Below are positions 1-10,995 of a DNA stretch of 64,000 nt, piece after piece. Each line of letters starts with the position of its first letter. Positions within the stretch are counted from its first letter, which is position 1. Position numbers and translations under genes: made by a program. Source of the DNA: Streptosporangium amethystogenes (GTDB lineage Bacteria; Actinomycetota; Actinomycetes; Streptosporangiales; Streptosporangiaceae); NCBI RefSeq assembly GCF_000721075.1, contig NZ_JOEQ01000027.1:103372-167371 (forward strand), in the 5' to 3' direction. The notes beneath the pieces were generated by a model. The model was not told the DNA's origin, did no database searches, and saw only the letters and a list, made by a program, of their open reading frames with translations.

Positions 1-681
1 GTCGACGGCGAGATAACCGGCCCCTGGTTCTCGCAGCCACACCACACCGCCGGTGAACTGGGCGGCCGAAGGCGAGAGGTCGGCATCGTGACGGAAGAAC
101 CGCTCGACGAGACCCGATGACAATCGAATGCTCACAACGGATCGCGGGCCGCACGGCACCAGGCAGCGGTCAGGGCCGACCGTGGTGAACGCCGGACGAC
201 CGTCGGTTTCGACCAATGGCTCCGGCAACCGCCAGCGGCCCAGTTCCCTGCCATCACCTGGATCGATCAGCCACGCTTCCGAGCCGTCTCCCAACAGCAC
301 ACCGCCATCCCAGGGCAGAGGAAGCACCGTGGCCATGCGCCGCCGTGTCCGCCACAGAGACCGCCCGTCCTTCAGGTCGAAAGCAGACATGGGTGTGTAA
401 CCACGCCAGCCGCCGACGACGACCGTCTCCGCAATAGCCACGACATGCCCCGAGTATTGCGGCAACCCGGCGCGCCACACCACAGATCCCGTAGGGAGAT
501 CGAGACAGAACAGTTGATCGGTGTCCTGCGGCAGAACCAGACAACGATCACCGGTGACCACGACGGCACGCGGCCAGGTTCCTATCGGAACGTCCCAGCG
601 GACCGAGCGGTCGTGGCGGTCCAGGCAGACAAGCCGAGTGTGGCGCTCATGGAGGACGACGCGGTCCTCCGTCGCCGCCAA
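1..681 (-). CDS. PQQ-like beta-propeller protein, 3' part missing
   Basis: A minus-strand frame stays open from about 711 to the left window edge; the gene's C-terminal end lies outside. The translation shows repeated propeller-blade signatures: RLVCLDR, LFCLDLPTGSVVWR, MSAFDLKDGRSLWRTRR and AWLIDPGDGRELGRW, in which a W or L is followed by D-x-x-x-G-x-x-x-W. This is the pattern of PQQ/BamB-type or quinoprotein-like beta-propellers. No ATG or GTG lies between the upstream stop and the first blade. The best start is a TTG at 681 with AGGGGG about 12 bases upstream, so the visible gene could also be a truncated remnant. No signal peptide is visible. No ligand or enzymatic function can be assigned; such domains usually mediate protein contacts. 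Confidence 0.55.
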   Translation of the reverse strand, partial: MAATEDRVVLHERHTRLVCLDRHDRSVRWDVPIGTWPRAVVVTGDRCLVLPQDTDQLFCLDLPTGSVVWRAGLPQYSGHVVAIAETVVVGGWRGYTPMSAFDLKDGRSLWRTRRRMATVLPLPWDGGVLLGDGSEAWLIDPGDGRELGRWRLPEPLVETDGRPAFTTVGPDRCLVPCGPRSVVSIRLSSGLVERFFRHDADLSPSAAQFTGGVVWLREPGAGYLAVD

Positions 682-961
682 CGCCGAAGCGGACCCCCTC
701 TGATGAAGCTGCCGCTCCTACAGCGTCTTTCCGATCATCCGCCGATTTCACCAGGAAAGCACTAGCGGCATCAATCGCATTAACAATGGGAGGTCATACC
801 GGCCGAAGCCAGGAGTGGAACCCAACAGGTCCCGTTTGACCAGGAGCAAGGCCGCAGCAGACGTTCAGGATCGGTAATTACTCGCTAAATCCGGGCACGA
901 GAAAGGGCACGACTCCTGAGGATCAGCGGTATCTGACGCCGTCTCATCCTTGGAGGAAGCC

Positions 962-1455
962 GTGCCCGTGGTCCTATCATCGCTGGTCAGCCTGGCTGAG
1001 AGCGGCCAGAGCACAGGATCGGTGCCCGATCGGCTGTTCCAGGAGGGTTTGCTGGCCCGGTTCCGCCGGATTCGTGATCATCGGTCCGCCAAAAACGTGC
1101 GACACCCGCTGGCCTCGATCCTGGCGCACTGGCCGCGTGCGGGGTGGCCGTGGTCGGTGGTGACTCGATCGTGGCAGTGTGGGACTGGGCCGTCGATGCG
1201 TGTCCGCAGAACGTACTGGCTGTTCACCGGCCGCTACACACCGCCCAGCGAGAGGACCTTCCGCCGGGTACTGGCCGGCCTCGACGGTGATGAACTCGAT
1301 CGCCTGGTCTGCACTTGTCTGACCGAGCAGGGCGAGCTCGCGGCCTCCGACGATGCGCAGATCAGCCGAGTGGCCACCGATCCGGCGCCGGTGCGAGCGG
1401 CGTCACCAGCCGTCGGACCCGGGAGCCTGATGGCACACCGCTGCTGTCCGGGCTA
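962..1455 (+). pseudogene. Degraded ISAs1-family transposase N-terminal remnant
   Basis: GTG at 962 follows GGAGGA. The translation matches the ISAs1-type N-terminal domain: DHRSAKNVRHPLASILA at about residues 40-56, then after two compensating frame changes AVWDWAVDA (read in another frame around 1110-1230), then GRYTPPSERTFRRVLAGLDGDELDRL back in the first frame. A third shift near 1400 leads to DGTPLLSGL. Intact ISAs1 transposases are about 370-400 residues; here only about 150 are recognisable and no catalytic DDE part is seen. It is a dead fragment, not an active element. I could not fix terminal inverted repeats or target-site duplications. The 280 bases upstream (682-961) hold no gene I can support. 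Confidence 0.6.
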
Positions 1456-1471
1456 TGGGGGGAACCTCAAG

Positions 1472-1506
1472 GCTGTCTCGAGCCTTCTCTGGAGGCCCGA
1501 GACAGC
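1472..1506 (-). terminator. Hairpin downstream of nrdJ
   Basis: Nine-base perfect inverted repeat GCTGTCTCG / CGAGACAGC with a 17-base loop, 57 bases beyond the nrdJ stop codon in the direction of transcription. There is no T tract, so termination is plausible but not certain. It could equally be left over from the adjacent IS remnant. Confidence 0.35.
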
Positions 1507-1562
1507 GAACTCATTGAGATGTGGTGGCCTTACTCCACGCAAAGACTTGCTTGCGCCCAGCC

Positions 1563-4500
1563 TCAGCTGCAGCCGCTGGTGGAGCCGCAGCCCTCGCAGA
1601 CGTAGCAGCTGCCCGCGGGGCGCATCTTGGTGCCGCAGGTCATGCAGAGCGGCGCGTCGGCGGTGCGGCCCTGGTGGGACTCCAGGGAGCCGGCCCCCCT
1701 CGGGGTTTCCAGCGGCACCGCCTCGGCTCGGGTCTGGAGCTCCTCGATGGGGGCCGAGGTGGCGAGTTCGGCGATGACCTCGTCGGTGTGGATCGGAGCC
1801 GGGTCCTCACCACGCTGCTGGGCGGCGCGCTCGGAGGCGGAGAAGATACCGAGGGCGGCGCGGTCGTCGTAGGGCAGGTGGTCCAGGGCCAGGCGGCGGA
1901 AGATGTAGTCCATCACCGAGGCCGCCATCCGGATATCCGGGTCGTCGGTCATGCCGGCCGGATCGAAACGCATGTTGACGAACTTGCCGACGTAGGTCTC
2001 CAGCGGCACCCCGTACTGCAGGCCGATAGAGATGGCCACCGAGAAGGCGTCCATGACGCCCGCGAGGGTCGAGCCCTGCTTGGACATCTTCAGGAAGACC
2101 TCTCCGAGGCCGTCGTCGGGGTAGGAGGAGGCGGTCATGTAGCCCTTGGCGCCGCCCACGGTGAAGCGGGTGGTGGTGCTGGGACGCTGGTTCGGCATCC
2201 GACGACGGGTCGGGCGGCTGATCTCCACGACCTGGATCTCCGGCTCGGCGACAGCCTCCTTCGCCTCGGTCTTCCGACCGGCGGCCGAAAGGGGCTGGCC
2301 GACCTTGCAGTTGTCGCGATAGACCGCGAGGGCCTTCAGGCCGAGCTTCCAGCCCTCCATGTAGACCTGCTCGATGTCCTCGATGGTGGCGGACTCGGGG
2401 AGGTTGACGGTCTTGGAGATGGCGCCGGACAGGAACGGCTGGGCCGCGGCCATCATCCGGACGTGTCCCATGGGGGCGATCGCGCGCTCGCCCATGGCGC
2501 AGTCGAACACCTCGTAGTGCTCGCGACGCAGGCCGGGGGCGTCGACGACGTGGCCGTGATCGGCGATGAACTCGACGATCGCCTCGACCTGCTCCTCCTG
2601 GTAGCCCAGCTGCCGGAGCGCGCGCGGGATCGTCTGGTTGACGATCTGCATGGAACCGCCGCCGACGAGCTTCTTGAACTTGACCAGGGCGAGATCGGGC
2701 TCGATGCCGGTGGTGTCGCAGTCCATCATCAGGCCGATGGTGTTGTGGCTGACCATGCCGTTGGCCACGTAGGTGACGTTGTCCGGGACGGACAGGTCAT
2801 AGGTCGGCTGCACGCCGCCGTCCTCGTTCGCCTCGACTCGCTCGAAGAGGTAGCCGAGCGCGTGGCCGAGCCGCTCGTCGAGAAACTCGGCGAAGATCTG
2901 CTTGGCCAGCATGCGAGCGACACCGTCGCTCCTGCGAACCGACTGGAGCACGGTCCCGCGCAGGGAATGCCCCTCGGGCAGGATCGTCTCCCACACCTCT
3001 CGGGGCAGGAACACCTGGTCCTTCCTGGCGGACCGCTCAGGCTCCAGCTCGGCCATGAGCTTGTTCTTGCGGTCTCCCATGAACCCGACGATCTCGCCGA
3101 AGTTCAGGGCGTGGTCGATGTTGCGCAGCCGCACCTGGAAGATCGGCCCGCCGAAGCCACTGACCGTTTCACCGGTCGTGGTGGCCATGCCGAGGGCGAG
3201 AAGCAGGGTCCGGATCTCACCCGCGAAGGAGTCCGAAGCCGTCGAGAGGCTCGGCACGCCCTCCAGGACGGCGCCGTCTGCCTCGAAGAGACCACGCAGG
3301 AAGGCACCGTAGATCTCGCTGTCGTTGGTCTCAAGGATCGCCGAGGGAACCCGCGGCGTCCAGCCCTTGCCGGAGTGGTCGATACCGGGAAGTTCTTTCG
3401 CGAAACCCGAGGCCTGCCACCAGCGCGCGAGCCGCACCGACTGGAGGACGACCTCCTGGTATCCCTCCCGCTGGGTGAGCACCGGTTCGAGGTGGAAAAG
3501 CTCCTTGGACAGGATGCGGAGACGCTCGACCACATCTAGGTCGGCGTCCGCGACACAGAACCGGACACCCTTGGCGTGCAGGCTGCCGTCACCCATGAAG
3601 TAGCCGACCAGCTCGGCCAGCTCCGGCGACACCGTGTCGGGGACGACGATGGAGCGGTCTCCGGCGTAGTACGCCTGGTCGAGCACGGGCAGGGGAACCG
3701 CACGGCGCTCACCGACGAGGGTCTGCAGCTGCATGGGGACGAGGTCACCCGGCTCGATGTCGGCCAGGCGCTTCCACTCCCACACTCCGGTCGCGCTGTC
3801 GACGACCTTGACGCGGTGGGTCAGCGTGCCCTGGACGCGGTAGCCGCCGTGGGTGCGGATGAGACGGGTGGGCTCCTCGCCGTTGACGAAGAACTTCGTA
3901 GCCCGGCGCGGCCCCTCATCGGTGGAGACCATCATGTCGAGGTCCTGCCAGCGATCGCCGTACACGTTCGCGATCTCGGCCAGGCGGACGAGCCCTCGGT
4001 CCGTGGTGATCAGTGTTTCACCCGTCAGGCACCCGGTAGGCGCGAGCAGCGAGGCCTGGGCGTTGCGGTAGCCGTTCTTCTCACCGAGCCTGAGGCACTC
4101 GGCCCACTGCCTGGAGGCCTCGTGGTGGATGTCGCCGTCCATCTTCTCGAACGTGCGCAGGACCTCGTTGGCGTCGTTGTGCTTGCGCATGACCCGCTTG
4201 TGTGCGTCGGCGTTGCGGGCGTAGCCGTCGTACGGGCCCACGACCGCGGCCAGTTCCGCGCTGCGGCGGTAGGAGGCGCCGGTCATCAGCGACGTGATGG
4301 CTCCGGCCAGGGCGCGGCCGCCCTCGGAGTCGTAGGCGTGGCCGGTGGCCATGAGCAGCGCGCCGAGGTTGGCGTAGCCGATGCCGAGCTGGCGGTAGGC
4401 GCGAGTGGTCTCGCCGATCTTCTCGGTCGGGAAGTCGGCGAAGGTGATGGAGACGTCCATCGCGGTGATGATCAGCTCAGTGATCTTCACGAAGCTCGCG

Positions 4501-5675
4501 ATGTCGAAGGTGTCGTCGTCCCTCAGGAACTTCAGCAGATTGATGCTCGCCAGGTTGCACGAGGAGTTGTCCAGGTGCAGGTACTCCGAGCAGGGGTTGC
4601 TGGCGGTGATGCGGCCGGTCTCGGGGCTGGTGTGCCAGTCGTTGATCGTGTCGTCGTACTGGACGCCGGGGTCGGCGCACTCCCACGCGGCCTTGCCCAT
4701 CTTGCGGAACAGGCTCCTGGCGTCGACCTTCTCGATGACCTCGCCGGTGAGCCGGGCGCGCAGGCCGAACTCCTCGCCCTGCTCCACCGCGCGCATGAAC
4801 TCGTCGGAGACGCGCACGGAGTTGTTGGCGTTCTGGTACTGGACGGAGACGATGTCCTTGCCGCCCAGGTCCATGTCGAACCCGGCGTCACGGAGGGCGC
4901 GGATCTTGTCCTCCTCGCGCGCCTTGGTCTCGACGAACTCCTCGATGTCGGGGTGGTCGACGTCGAGGACCACCATCTTGGCGGCGCGGCGGGTGGCGCC
5001 GCCGGACTTGATGGTGCCCGCGGAGGCGTCCGCTCCGCGCATGAAGGAGACCGGGCCGCTGGCGGTGCCGCCGCTGGAGAGCAGTTCCTTGGAGGAACGG
5101 ATCCTGGAGAGGTTGACGCCGGAACCGGAACCGCCCTTGAAGATCACCCCCTCTTCCTTGTACCAGTCGAGGATCGACTCCATCTGGTCGTCGACGGCCA
5201 GGATGAAGCAGGCGCTGACCTGCTGCGGCGACGCCGTGCCGACGTTGAACCAGACGGGGGAGTTGAAGCTGAAGACCTGGTTGACCAGAGCGTGCTTGAG
5301 CTCGTGGTCGAAGATCTCCACATCCTCCTCGGCGGCGAAGTAGCCGTGCTCGACCGCCGTACGGGTGTAGACGCCCACCACGCGGTCGATCAGCTGCTTG
5401 AGGCTCCACTCCCGCTGCGGGGTGCCGACCGCGCCGCGGAAGTACTTGGTGGTCACGATGTTGGCGGCGTTGACCGACCACGACTGGGGGAACTCGACGT
5501 CGCGCTGCTCGAAGTTGACCGAGCCGTCGCGCCAGTTGGTCATGACGACGTCACGGCGCTCCCAGGACAACTCGTCATAGGGGTGCACGCCTGGGGTGGT
5601 GAAGATGCGCTTCATCCTCAGGCCCTTGCGCGGTCGTTTGCTCCCACGTGCCACCGCGCCGGCGGTCTCCGTCAT
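1563..5675 (-). CDS. nrdJ: Adenosylcobalamin-dependent class II ribonucleotide reductase, intein-containing precursor
   Basis: The 1370-residue precursor reduces ribonucleotides to deoxyribonucleotides using vitamin B12 after the intein is removed; the spliced enzyme would be 940 residues, normal for actinobacterial NrdJ. Visible family features are QVSACFILAVDD, GGSGSGVNLSRIRS, the active-site segment NPCSEYLHLDNSSCN with C362 and E364, LAPTG-TIGLMMDCDTTG split by the intein, and a cysteine-rich C-terminal tail (MTCGTKMRPAGSCYVCEGCG) that probably re-reduces the active site. Residues 549-978 are the intein. It lies 82 bases downstream of nrdR on the same strand, so regulator and enzyme probably form an operon. 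Long open frames on the opposite strand are codon-bias shadows. I saw no cobalamin riboswitch upstream. Confidence 0.96.
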   Translation of the reverse strand: MTETAGAVARGSKRPRKGLRMKRIFTTPGVHPYDELSWERRDVVMTNWRDGSVNFEQRDVEFPQSWSVNAANIVTTKYFRGAVGTPQREWSLKQLIDRVVGVYTRTAVEHGYFAAEEDVEIFDHELKHALVNQVFSFNSPVWFNVGTASPQQVSACFILAVDDQMESILDWYKEEGVIFKGGSGSGVNLSRIRSSKELLSSGGTASGPVSFMRGADASAGTIKSGGATRRAAKMVVLDVDHPDIEEFVETKAREEDKIRALRDAGFDMDLGGKDIVSVQYQNANNSVRVSDEFMRAVEQGEEFGLRARLTGEVIEKVDARSLFRKMGKAAWECADPGVQYDDTINDWHTSPETGRITASNPCSEYLHLDNSSCNLASINLLKFLRDDDTFDIASFVKITELIITAMDVSITFADFPTEKIGETTRAYRQLGIGYANLGALLMATGHAYDSEGGRALAGAITSLMTGASYRRSAELAAVVGPYDGYARNADAHKRVMRKHNDANEVLRTFEKMDGDIHHEASRQWAECLRLGEKNGYRNAQASLLAPTGCLTGETLITTDRGLVRLAEIANVYGDRWQDLDMMVSTDEGPRRATKFFVNGEEPTRLIRTHGGYRVQGTLTHRVKVVDSATGVWEWKRLADIEPGDLVPMQLQTLVGERRAVPLPVLDQAYYAGDRSIVVPDTVSPELAELVGYFMGDGSLHAKGVRFCVADADLDVVERLRILSKELFHLEPVLTQREGYQEVVLQSVRLARWWQASGFAKELPGIDHSGKGWTPRVPSAILETNDSEIYGAFLRGLFEADGAVLEGVPSLSTASDSFAGEIRTLLLALGMATTTGETVSGFGGPIFQVRLRNIDHALNFGEIVGFMGDRKNKLMAELEPERSARKDQVFLPREVWETILPEGHSLRGTVLQSVRRSDGVARMLAKQIFAEFLDERLGHALGYLFERVEANEDGGVQPTYDLSVPDNVTYVANGMVSHNTIGLMMDCDTTGIEPDLALVKFKKLVGGGSMQIVNQTIPRALRQLGYQEEQVEAIVEFIADHGHVVDAPGLRREHYEVFDCAMGERAIAPMGHVRMMAAAQPFLSGAISKTVNLPESATIEDIEQVYMEGWKLGLKALAVYRDNCKVGQPLSAAGRKTEAKEAVAEPEIQVVEISRPTRRRMPNQRPSTTTRFTVGGAKGYMTASSYPDDGLGEVFLKMSKQGSTLAGVMDAFSVAISIGLQYGVPLETYVGKFVNMRFDPAGMTDDPDIRMAASVMDYIFRRLALDHLPYDDRAALGIFSASERAAQQRGEDPAPIHTDEVIAELATSAPIEELQTRAEAVPLETPRGAGSLESHQGRTADAPLCMTCGTKMRPAGSCYVCEGCGSTSGCS
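2742..4031 (-). mobile_element. Intein with LAGLIDADG-type homing endonuclease inside NrdJ
   Basis: In-frame insertion of 430 residues (precursor 549-978). It begins with CLTGETLI (Cys1) and ends with VSHN, followed by Thr as the +1 extein residue. Removal rebuilds LAPTG-TIGLMMD, the conserved RNR motif, which fixes both splice points. The block B motif TLTH is at intein residues 69-72. Two dodecapeptide endonuclease motifs are present: LVGYFMGDGS at 141-150 and LRGLFEADG at 245-253, each with its acidic residue. All splicing residues (Cys1, the block B Thr/His, the penultimate His, the terminal Asn and the +1 Thr) are intact, so splicing should work. Endonuclease activity is possible but unproven. 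Confidence 0.95.
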
Positions 5676-5757
5676 GATTTCCCCCTCCTGGGGCTCCGCG
5701 AGCCCTCATATCGGACCACACCAACACGCCGCTCACCCCCGGCGCCCAGGGTCTTTC

Positions 5758-6219
5758 TCAGTCTTGCTCGCTGGAGCGCCCCGTCCGGAGCTGCTCGATC
5801 TCCGCCTCGAAGTCGGCCAGGGTCTCGAACCCCCGGTAGACGGAGGCGAACCGCAGGTACGCCACCTCGTCCAGTTCGCGAAGTGGACCCAGGATCGCCA
5901 GTCCGACCTCGTGGGCCGCGATCTCGGCGCATCCGGTGGCCCGGATGCTCTCCTCGACCCGCTGGCCCAGCTGCGCCAGGGAGTCCTCGCCGACGGGCCG
6001 CCCCTGGCAGGCCCGCCGGACCCCGGCGATCACCTTGTCCCTGAAGAACGGCTCCGTCACGCCACTGCGCTTGCTCACCATGAGCAGGACCGTCTCCTGC
6101 GTGGTGAACCTGCGCCCGCACTCCGGGCACGTGCGCCTGCGGCGGATGGCGCCGCCGTCCTCGGTCGCCCTGCTGTCGATGACTCGCGTGTCCGGGTGAC
6201 GACAGAACGGACAGTGCAC
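5758..6219 (-). CDS. nrdR: Transcriptional repressor NrdR
   Basis: A 153-residue zinc-ribbon/ATP-cone repressor of ribonucleotide reductase genes. The start is GTG at 6219, chosen because AAGGAGG lies 8 bases upstream and the product then begins with the family signature [13 protein letters not shown]. Zinc ligands are C3, C6, C31 and C34 (TCPEC). The ATP-cone follows from about residue 46, and YRGFE near the C-terminus is typical. The frame is open further upstream to a TTG, but that extension has no family similarity. The pair of NrdR boxes 110-160 bases upstream suggests autoregulation of an nrdR-nrdJ operon. The order nrdR, LysM gene, divergent lexA matches mycobacterial Rv2718c-Rv2719c-Rv2720. 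Confidence 0.95.
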   Translation of the reverse strand: MHCPFCRHPDTRVIDSRATEDGGAIRRRRTCPECGRRFTTQETVLLMVSKRSGVTEPFFRDKVIAGVRRACQGRPVGEDSLAQLGQRVEESIRATGCAEIAAHEVGLAILGPLRELDEVAYLRFASVYRGFETLADFEAEIEQLRTGRSSEQD

Positions 6220-6330
6220 GCGCGTCGCCTCCTTGAGCTGCGAGAGCGGCTCACCCACCTCACCTGTCCCATGGCGCGCATGTCGAGACGCTCGCGCACG
6301 CCCCTCGAATAGTCGAGAGGCGGTAATAGA

Positions 6331-6378
6331 ACCACAATCTGTGGTGAAGTGTTGCGGTGCAGCCACTAGATGTTGTGG
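6331..6378 (-). promoter_or_regulatory. Tandem NrdR boxes upstream of nrdR
   Basis: Two imperfect palindromes: ACCACA-ATC-TGTGGT at 6331-6345, and CCACTAGATGTTGTGG at 6363-6378 (on the minus strand CCACAACATCTAGTGG). Both resemble the NrdR-box consensus acaCwAtATaTwGtgt. Their centres are about 32 bases apart, close to three helical turns, which is the usual spacing of paired NrdR boxes. The gene-proximal box overlaps a possible promoter whose minus-strand -10 would be TCTATT. Autorepression by NrdR is the inference. Confidence 0.75.
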
Positions 6379-6629
6379 TCTAACGGTAGAAGTGCGCGAC
6401 CATGAACGCAAGTTGAAAGGCCCTCACCACACGAAGTCGCTGATCAGCCGTCACGTCTCGGCGTGTCGCCCCTCGGGCAACGCCCTCCCACCTCACGCGT
6501 CCCTTCCCTCACCTGCGCCCCAGACGATATGTCAGGCAGGACCCTCGTCGACCCCTCCCGCACGGCTCGCCCACGTCTTCCCCGAACCCGGCCGGCGAAT
6601 CCCACGCGCCCCACCGAACACGCCCCTTC
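6379..6629. other. Intergenic stretch, no gene seen
   Basis: Together with the NrdR-box region, this separates nrdR (start 6219) from the end of the LysM gene (6630). Open frames here have no convincing start, ribosome binding site or recognisable product. It should contain the distal nrdR promoter region and the LysM gene's terminator, but no strong hairpin is evident. Confidence 0.5.
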
Positions 6630-7334
6630 TCAGCGGACGAGGCCCTCGGGGAGATAGAGCCGGGTTCCGGGCCGGACCCCGGAGCCGGCCAGCCCGTTGA
6701 GGTCCATGATGCGGCGGACCGTCCGGTCGGCGTCGCCCTCCGGCGTCAACGCGTCCGCGATCTCCCACAGCGTGTCGCCCGCGTGCACCGTGATCCGGGG
6801 CAGGCCCTCACGACCTGTCCGCTCGCCCGCCAGGGCTGTGTCGATGCGCCCGGCGACCCAGAGCGCTCCCAGGGTGAACAGCACGAGCGCCGTCACCGCC
6901 ACGATCCTCCCACGCCGGGTGAGCCGGAGTGGCCGCCTGGCGGTCCGGGGCCGGGCGGCACCCGGGCGGCGGACGCCCGCACGAACCGCTCCCGCCCCAG
7001 GCGCCCGCTCCGGCGCCCCGCGCCCAAACCCCTGCCGAGGCCCCTGCCCCCGCCTCACTCCACGCCCGAGTCCCGGCCTCGGCTCGCACCCGGCCTCCGG
7101 CTCCCGCGGCCGCCCGGCCACCCGCTCACGTCCGGGCCGCCCCGGCCCCCTTCCGCCTTCCGGACTCCGCCCCGCCCCGGTCCCCCTGCCGGATTCCGGT
7201 GCGGGAGCGGACTCCGATCTCGGCGGCGGCACAAGGCGAAGCAGCGGTGCCCCCGGCGATCGCCGCGCGGTCCGGGATCTCGGCACGGCCATGGATCGTG
7301 GTGTCGTCGCGGTCGGTTTCACGGTGGCCCCCAT
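6630..7334 (-). CDS. LysM-domain membrane protein, SOS-linked (YneA/ChiZ-like position)
   Basis: About 234 residues. An Arg/Pro/Gly-rich cytoplasmic N-terminal region (1-140) precedes one membrane helix (IVAVTALVLFTLGALWVAG, about 144-162) and an extracytoplasmic LysM domain (ITVHAGDTLWEIADALTPEG, about 181-230) that should bind peptidoglycan. The gene is divergent from lexA across an SOS box. That is the position of Bacillus yneA and mycobacterial Rv2719c/ChiZ, SOS-induced proteins that slow division after DNA damage, so the same role is inferred. The start is uncertain: ATG 7334 has a poorly spaced Shine-Dalgarno and GTG 7322 is an alternative. The very low-complexity N-terminal half makes the domain boundary the only firm part. 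Confidence 0.75.
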   Translation of the reverse strand: MGATVKPTATTPRSMAVPRSRTARRSPGAPLLRLVPPPRSESAPAPESGRGTGAGRSPEGGRGPGRPGRERVAGRPREPEAGCEPRPGLGRGVRRGQGPRQGFGRGAPERAPGAGAVRAGVRRPGAARPRTARRPLRLTRRGRIVAVTALVLFTLGALWVAGRIDTALAGERTGREGLPRITVHAGDTLWEIADALTPEGDADRTVRRIMDLNGLAGSGVRPGTRLYLPEGLVR

Positions 7335-7377
7335 CCCCTCGACCTGGCCGAACACATGTCGAAGAAAGATCGGTGAA

Positions 7378-7461
7378 TCGAACACGATGTCGATCGAACT
7401 CCCGTACGATGTTGTACACCACGGCGTCGCCGATATCGAGGACATTCGAACAATTGTTTGA
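7378..7461. promoter_or_regulatory. LexA (SOS) operator region between the LysM gene and lexA
   Basis: The strongest site is TCGAACAATTGTTTGA at 7446-7461, a near-perfect match to the actinobacterial SOS box TCGAAC-N4-GTTCGA. A weaker relative, TCGAACACGATGTCGA, lies at 7378-7393. The main site is 73 bases upstream of lexA, near its presumed -35 region, and also lies ahead of the divergent LysM gene, so one operator could control both directions. Confidence 0.8.
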
Positions 7462-7533
7462 ATATGATCTTCGGCCATTGTATGGTCGCTGTGTGCGACA
7501 CATCAGATACAGACCGGGAGGCGAGGAGTTCGT

Positions 7534-8244
7534 ATGAGCCAGCACAACGAGAACGGTTCGGCCGCCAGCGACCTGGCGGTGCGAAGGCGTGACTCCCTTG
7601 GCCTCACCCCCAGGCAGCGGAAGATCCTTGAGGTGATCCGCGACTCCGTGCAGCAGCGCGGTTATCCGCCGTCCATGCGGGAGATCGGTGAGGCGGTGCA
7701 ACTCACCAGCACCTCCAGCGTGTCGCACCAGTTGACGGCTTTGCAGCGCAAGGGCTACCTACGGCGTGACCCGCACCGCCCCCGTGCTCTGGAGGTCCGC
7801 CTTCCCGGCGAGCCCGTGCTGTGGGTGGATCCCGACTCCGGCGAGGACGAGACCCCGGTCAGCCGCCCCACCGCAACCTACGTGCCACTTGTCGGCCGGA
7901 TCGCCGCCGGTGGCCCGATCCTCGCCGAGGAGAGCATCGAGGATGTCTTCGCCCTGCCCAAGCAACTCGTCGGCGAGGGCACGCTCTTCCTCCTCCAGGT
8001 GACCGGAGACTCGATGATCGAGGCCGCCATCGCCAACGGCGACTGGGTGGTCGTACGCCAGCAGCCGGTGGCCGACAACGGTGACGTGGTCGCGGCGATG
8101 ATCGACGGCGAGGCCACGGTCAAGACCTTCAAGCGCAGGGACGGCCACGTCTGGCTGGTCCCGCACAACCCCAACTACGACCCGATCCCGGGTGACGAGG
8201 CCACCGTGCTCGGCAAGGTCGTGGCGGTCCTCCGCAAGCTCTGA
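7534..8244 (+). CDS. lexA: SOS repressor LexA
   Basis: A 236-residue repressor-protease. The N-terminal winged helix-turn-helix spans about residues 24-90 ([20 protein letters not shown], then [21 protein letters not shown]). The self-cleavage site is Ala125-Gly126 in RIAAGG. The peptidase catalytic pair is Ser160 (VTGDSM) and Lys197 (EATVKTF). ATG at 7534 follows GGAGGCGAGGAG. RecA-stimulated autocleavage would derepress the SOS regulon, including lexA itself and probably the divergent LysM gene. A strong terminator follows, so the transcript is probably monocistronic. Confidence 0.97.
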   Translation: MSQHNENGSAASDLAVRRRDSLGLTPRQRKILEVIRDSVQQRGYPPSMREIGEAVQLTSTSSVSHQLTALQRKGYLRRDPHRPRALEVRLPGEPVLWVDPDSGEDETPVSRPTATYVPLVGRIAAGGPILAEESIEDVFALPKQLVGEGTLFLLQVTGDSMIEAAIANGDWVVVRQQPVADNGDVVAAMIDGEATVKTFKRRDGHVWLVPHNPNYDPIPGDEATVLGKVVAVLRKL

Positions 8245-8288
8245 GGCACGCGCCTTCACCCCTCCGGGCCATATGCCCAAGCACGACA

Positions 8289-8334
8289 CGCCGGGCGACC
8301 GGCACCCCGACGTAGGGGTGCCGGTCGCCCGGCG
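8289..8334 (+). terminator. Rho-independent terminator of lexA
   Basis: Perfect 20-bp stem (arms 8289-8308 and 8315-8334) with a 6-base loop GACGTA, immediately followed by TTTT. It lies 44 bases after the lexA stop and ahead of the convergent leuS end, so it may serve both directions. Confidence 0.9.
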
Positions 8335-8408
8335 TTTTCTCAGGTGACGGTACGACGAGCAGACGGCAGTGCCCGACCCGGATGAGCCGGACCCCGGTCC
8401 ACCCGTGA

Positions 8409-8449
8409 ACGTTCGGGGCACCCGCCGGACGGGCGCCCCTCTCGAACGT
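8409..8449 (-). terminator. Hairpin at the end of leuS
   Basis: Arms ACGTTCG (8409-8415) and CGAACGT (8443-8449), continued by GGGC/GCCC after a small bulge. It abuts the leuS stop codon. There is no T tract on the minus strand, so it is a weaker terminator call than the lexA one. Confidence 0.45.
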
Positions 8450-10939
<2,490 letters not shown>

Positions 10940-10995
10940 GTCGATTTTCCCTCGGGTATGGCTGCGTGGATGGTCTGACCCGCCTGGCCCAATGC

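Noticed and set aside
5676..5757. Cobalamin riboswitch ahead of nrdJ
   Set aside because: The nrdR-nrdJ gap is only 82 bases and shows no B12-box-like sequence; regulation by NrdR boxes upstream of nrdR explains the operon better.
1521..6044. Very long open frames on the plus strand opposite nrdJ (hundreds of codons, rich in Gly, Asp, Val, Leu)
   Set aside because: They are antisense shadows created by GC-biased third positions of nrdJ; no ribosome binding sites and no recognisable domains.
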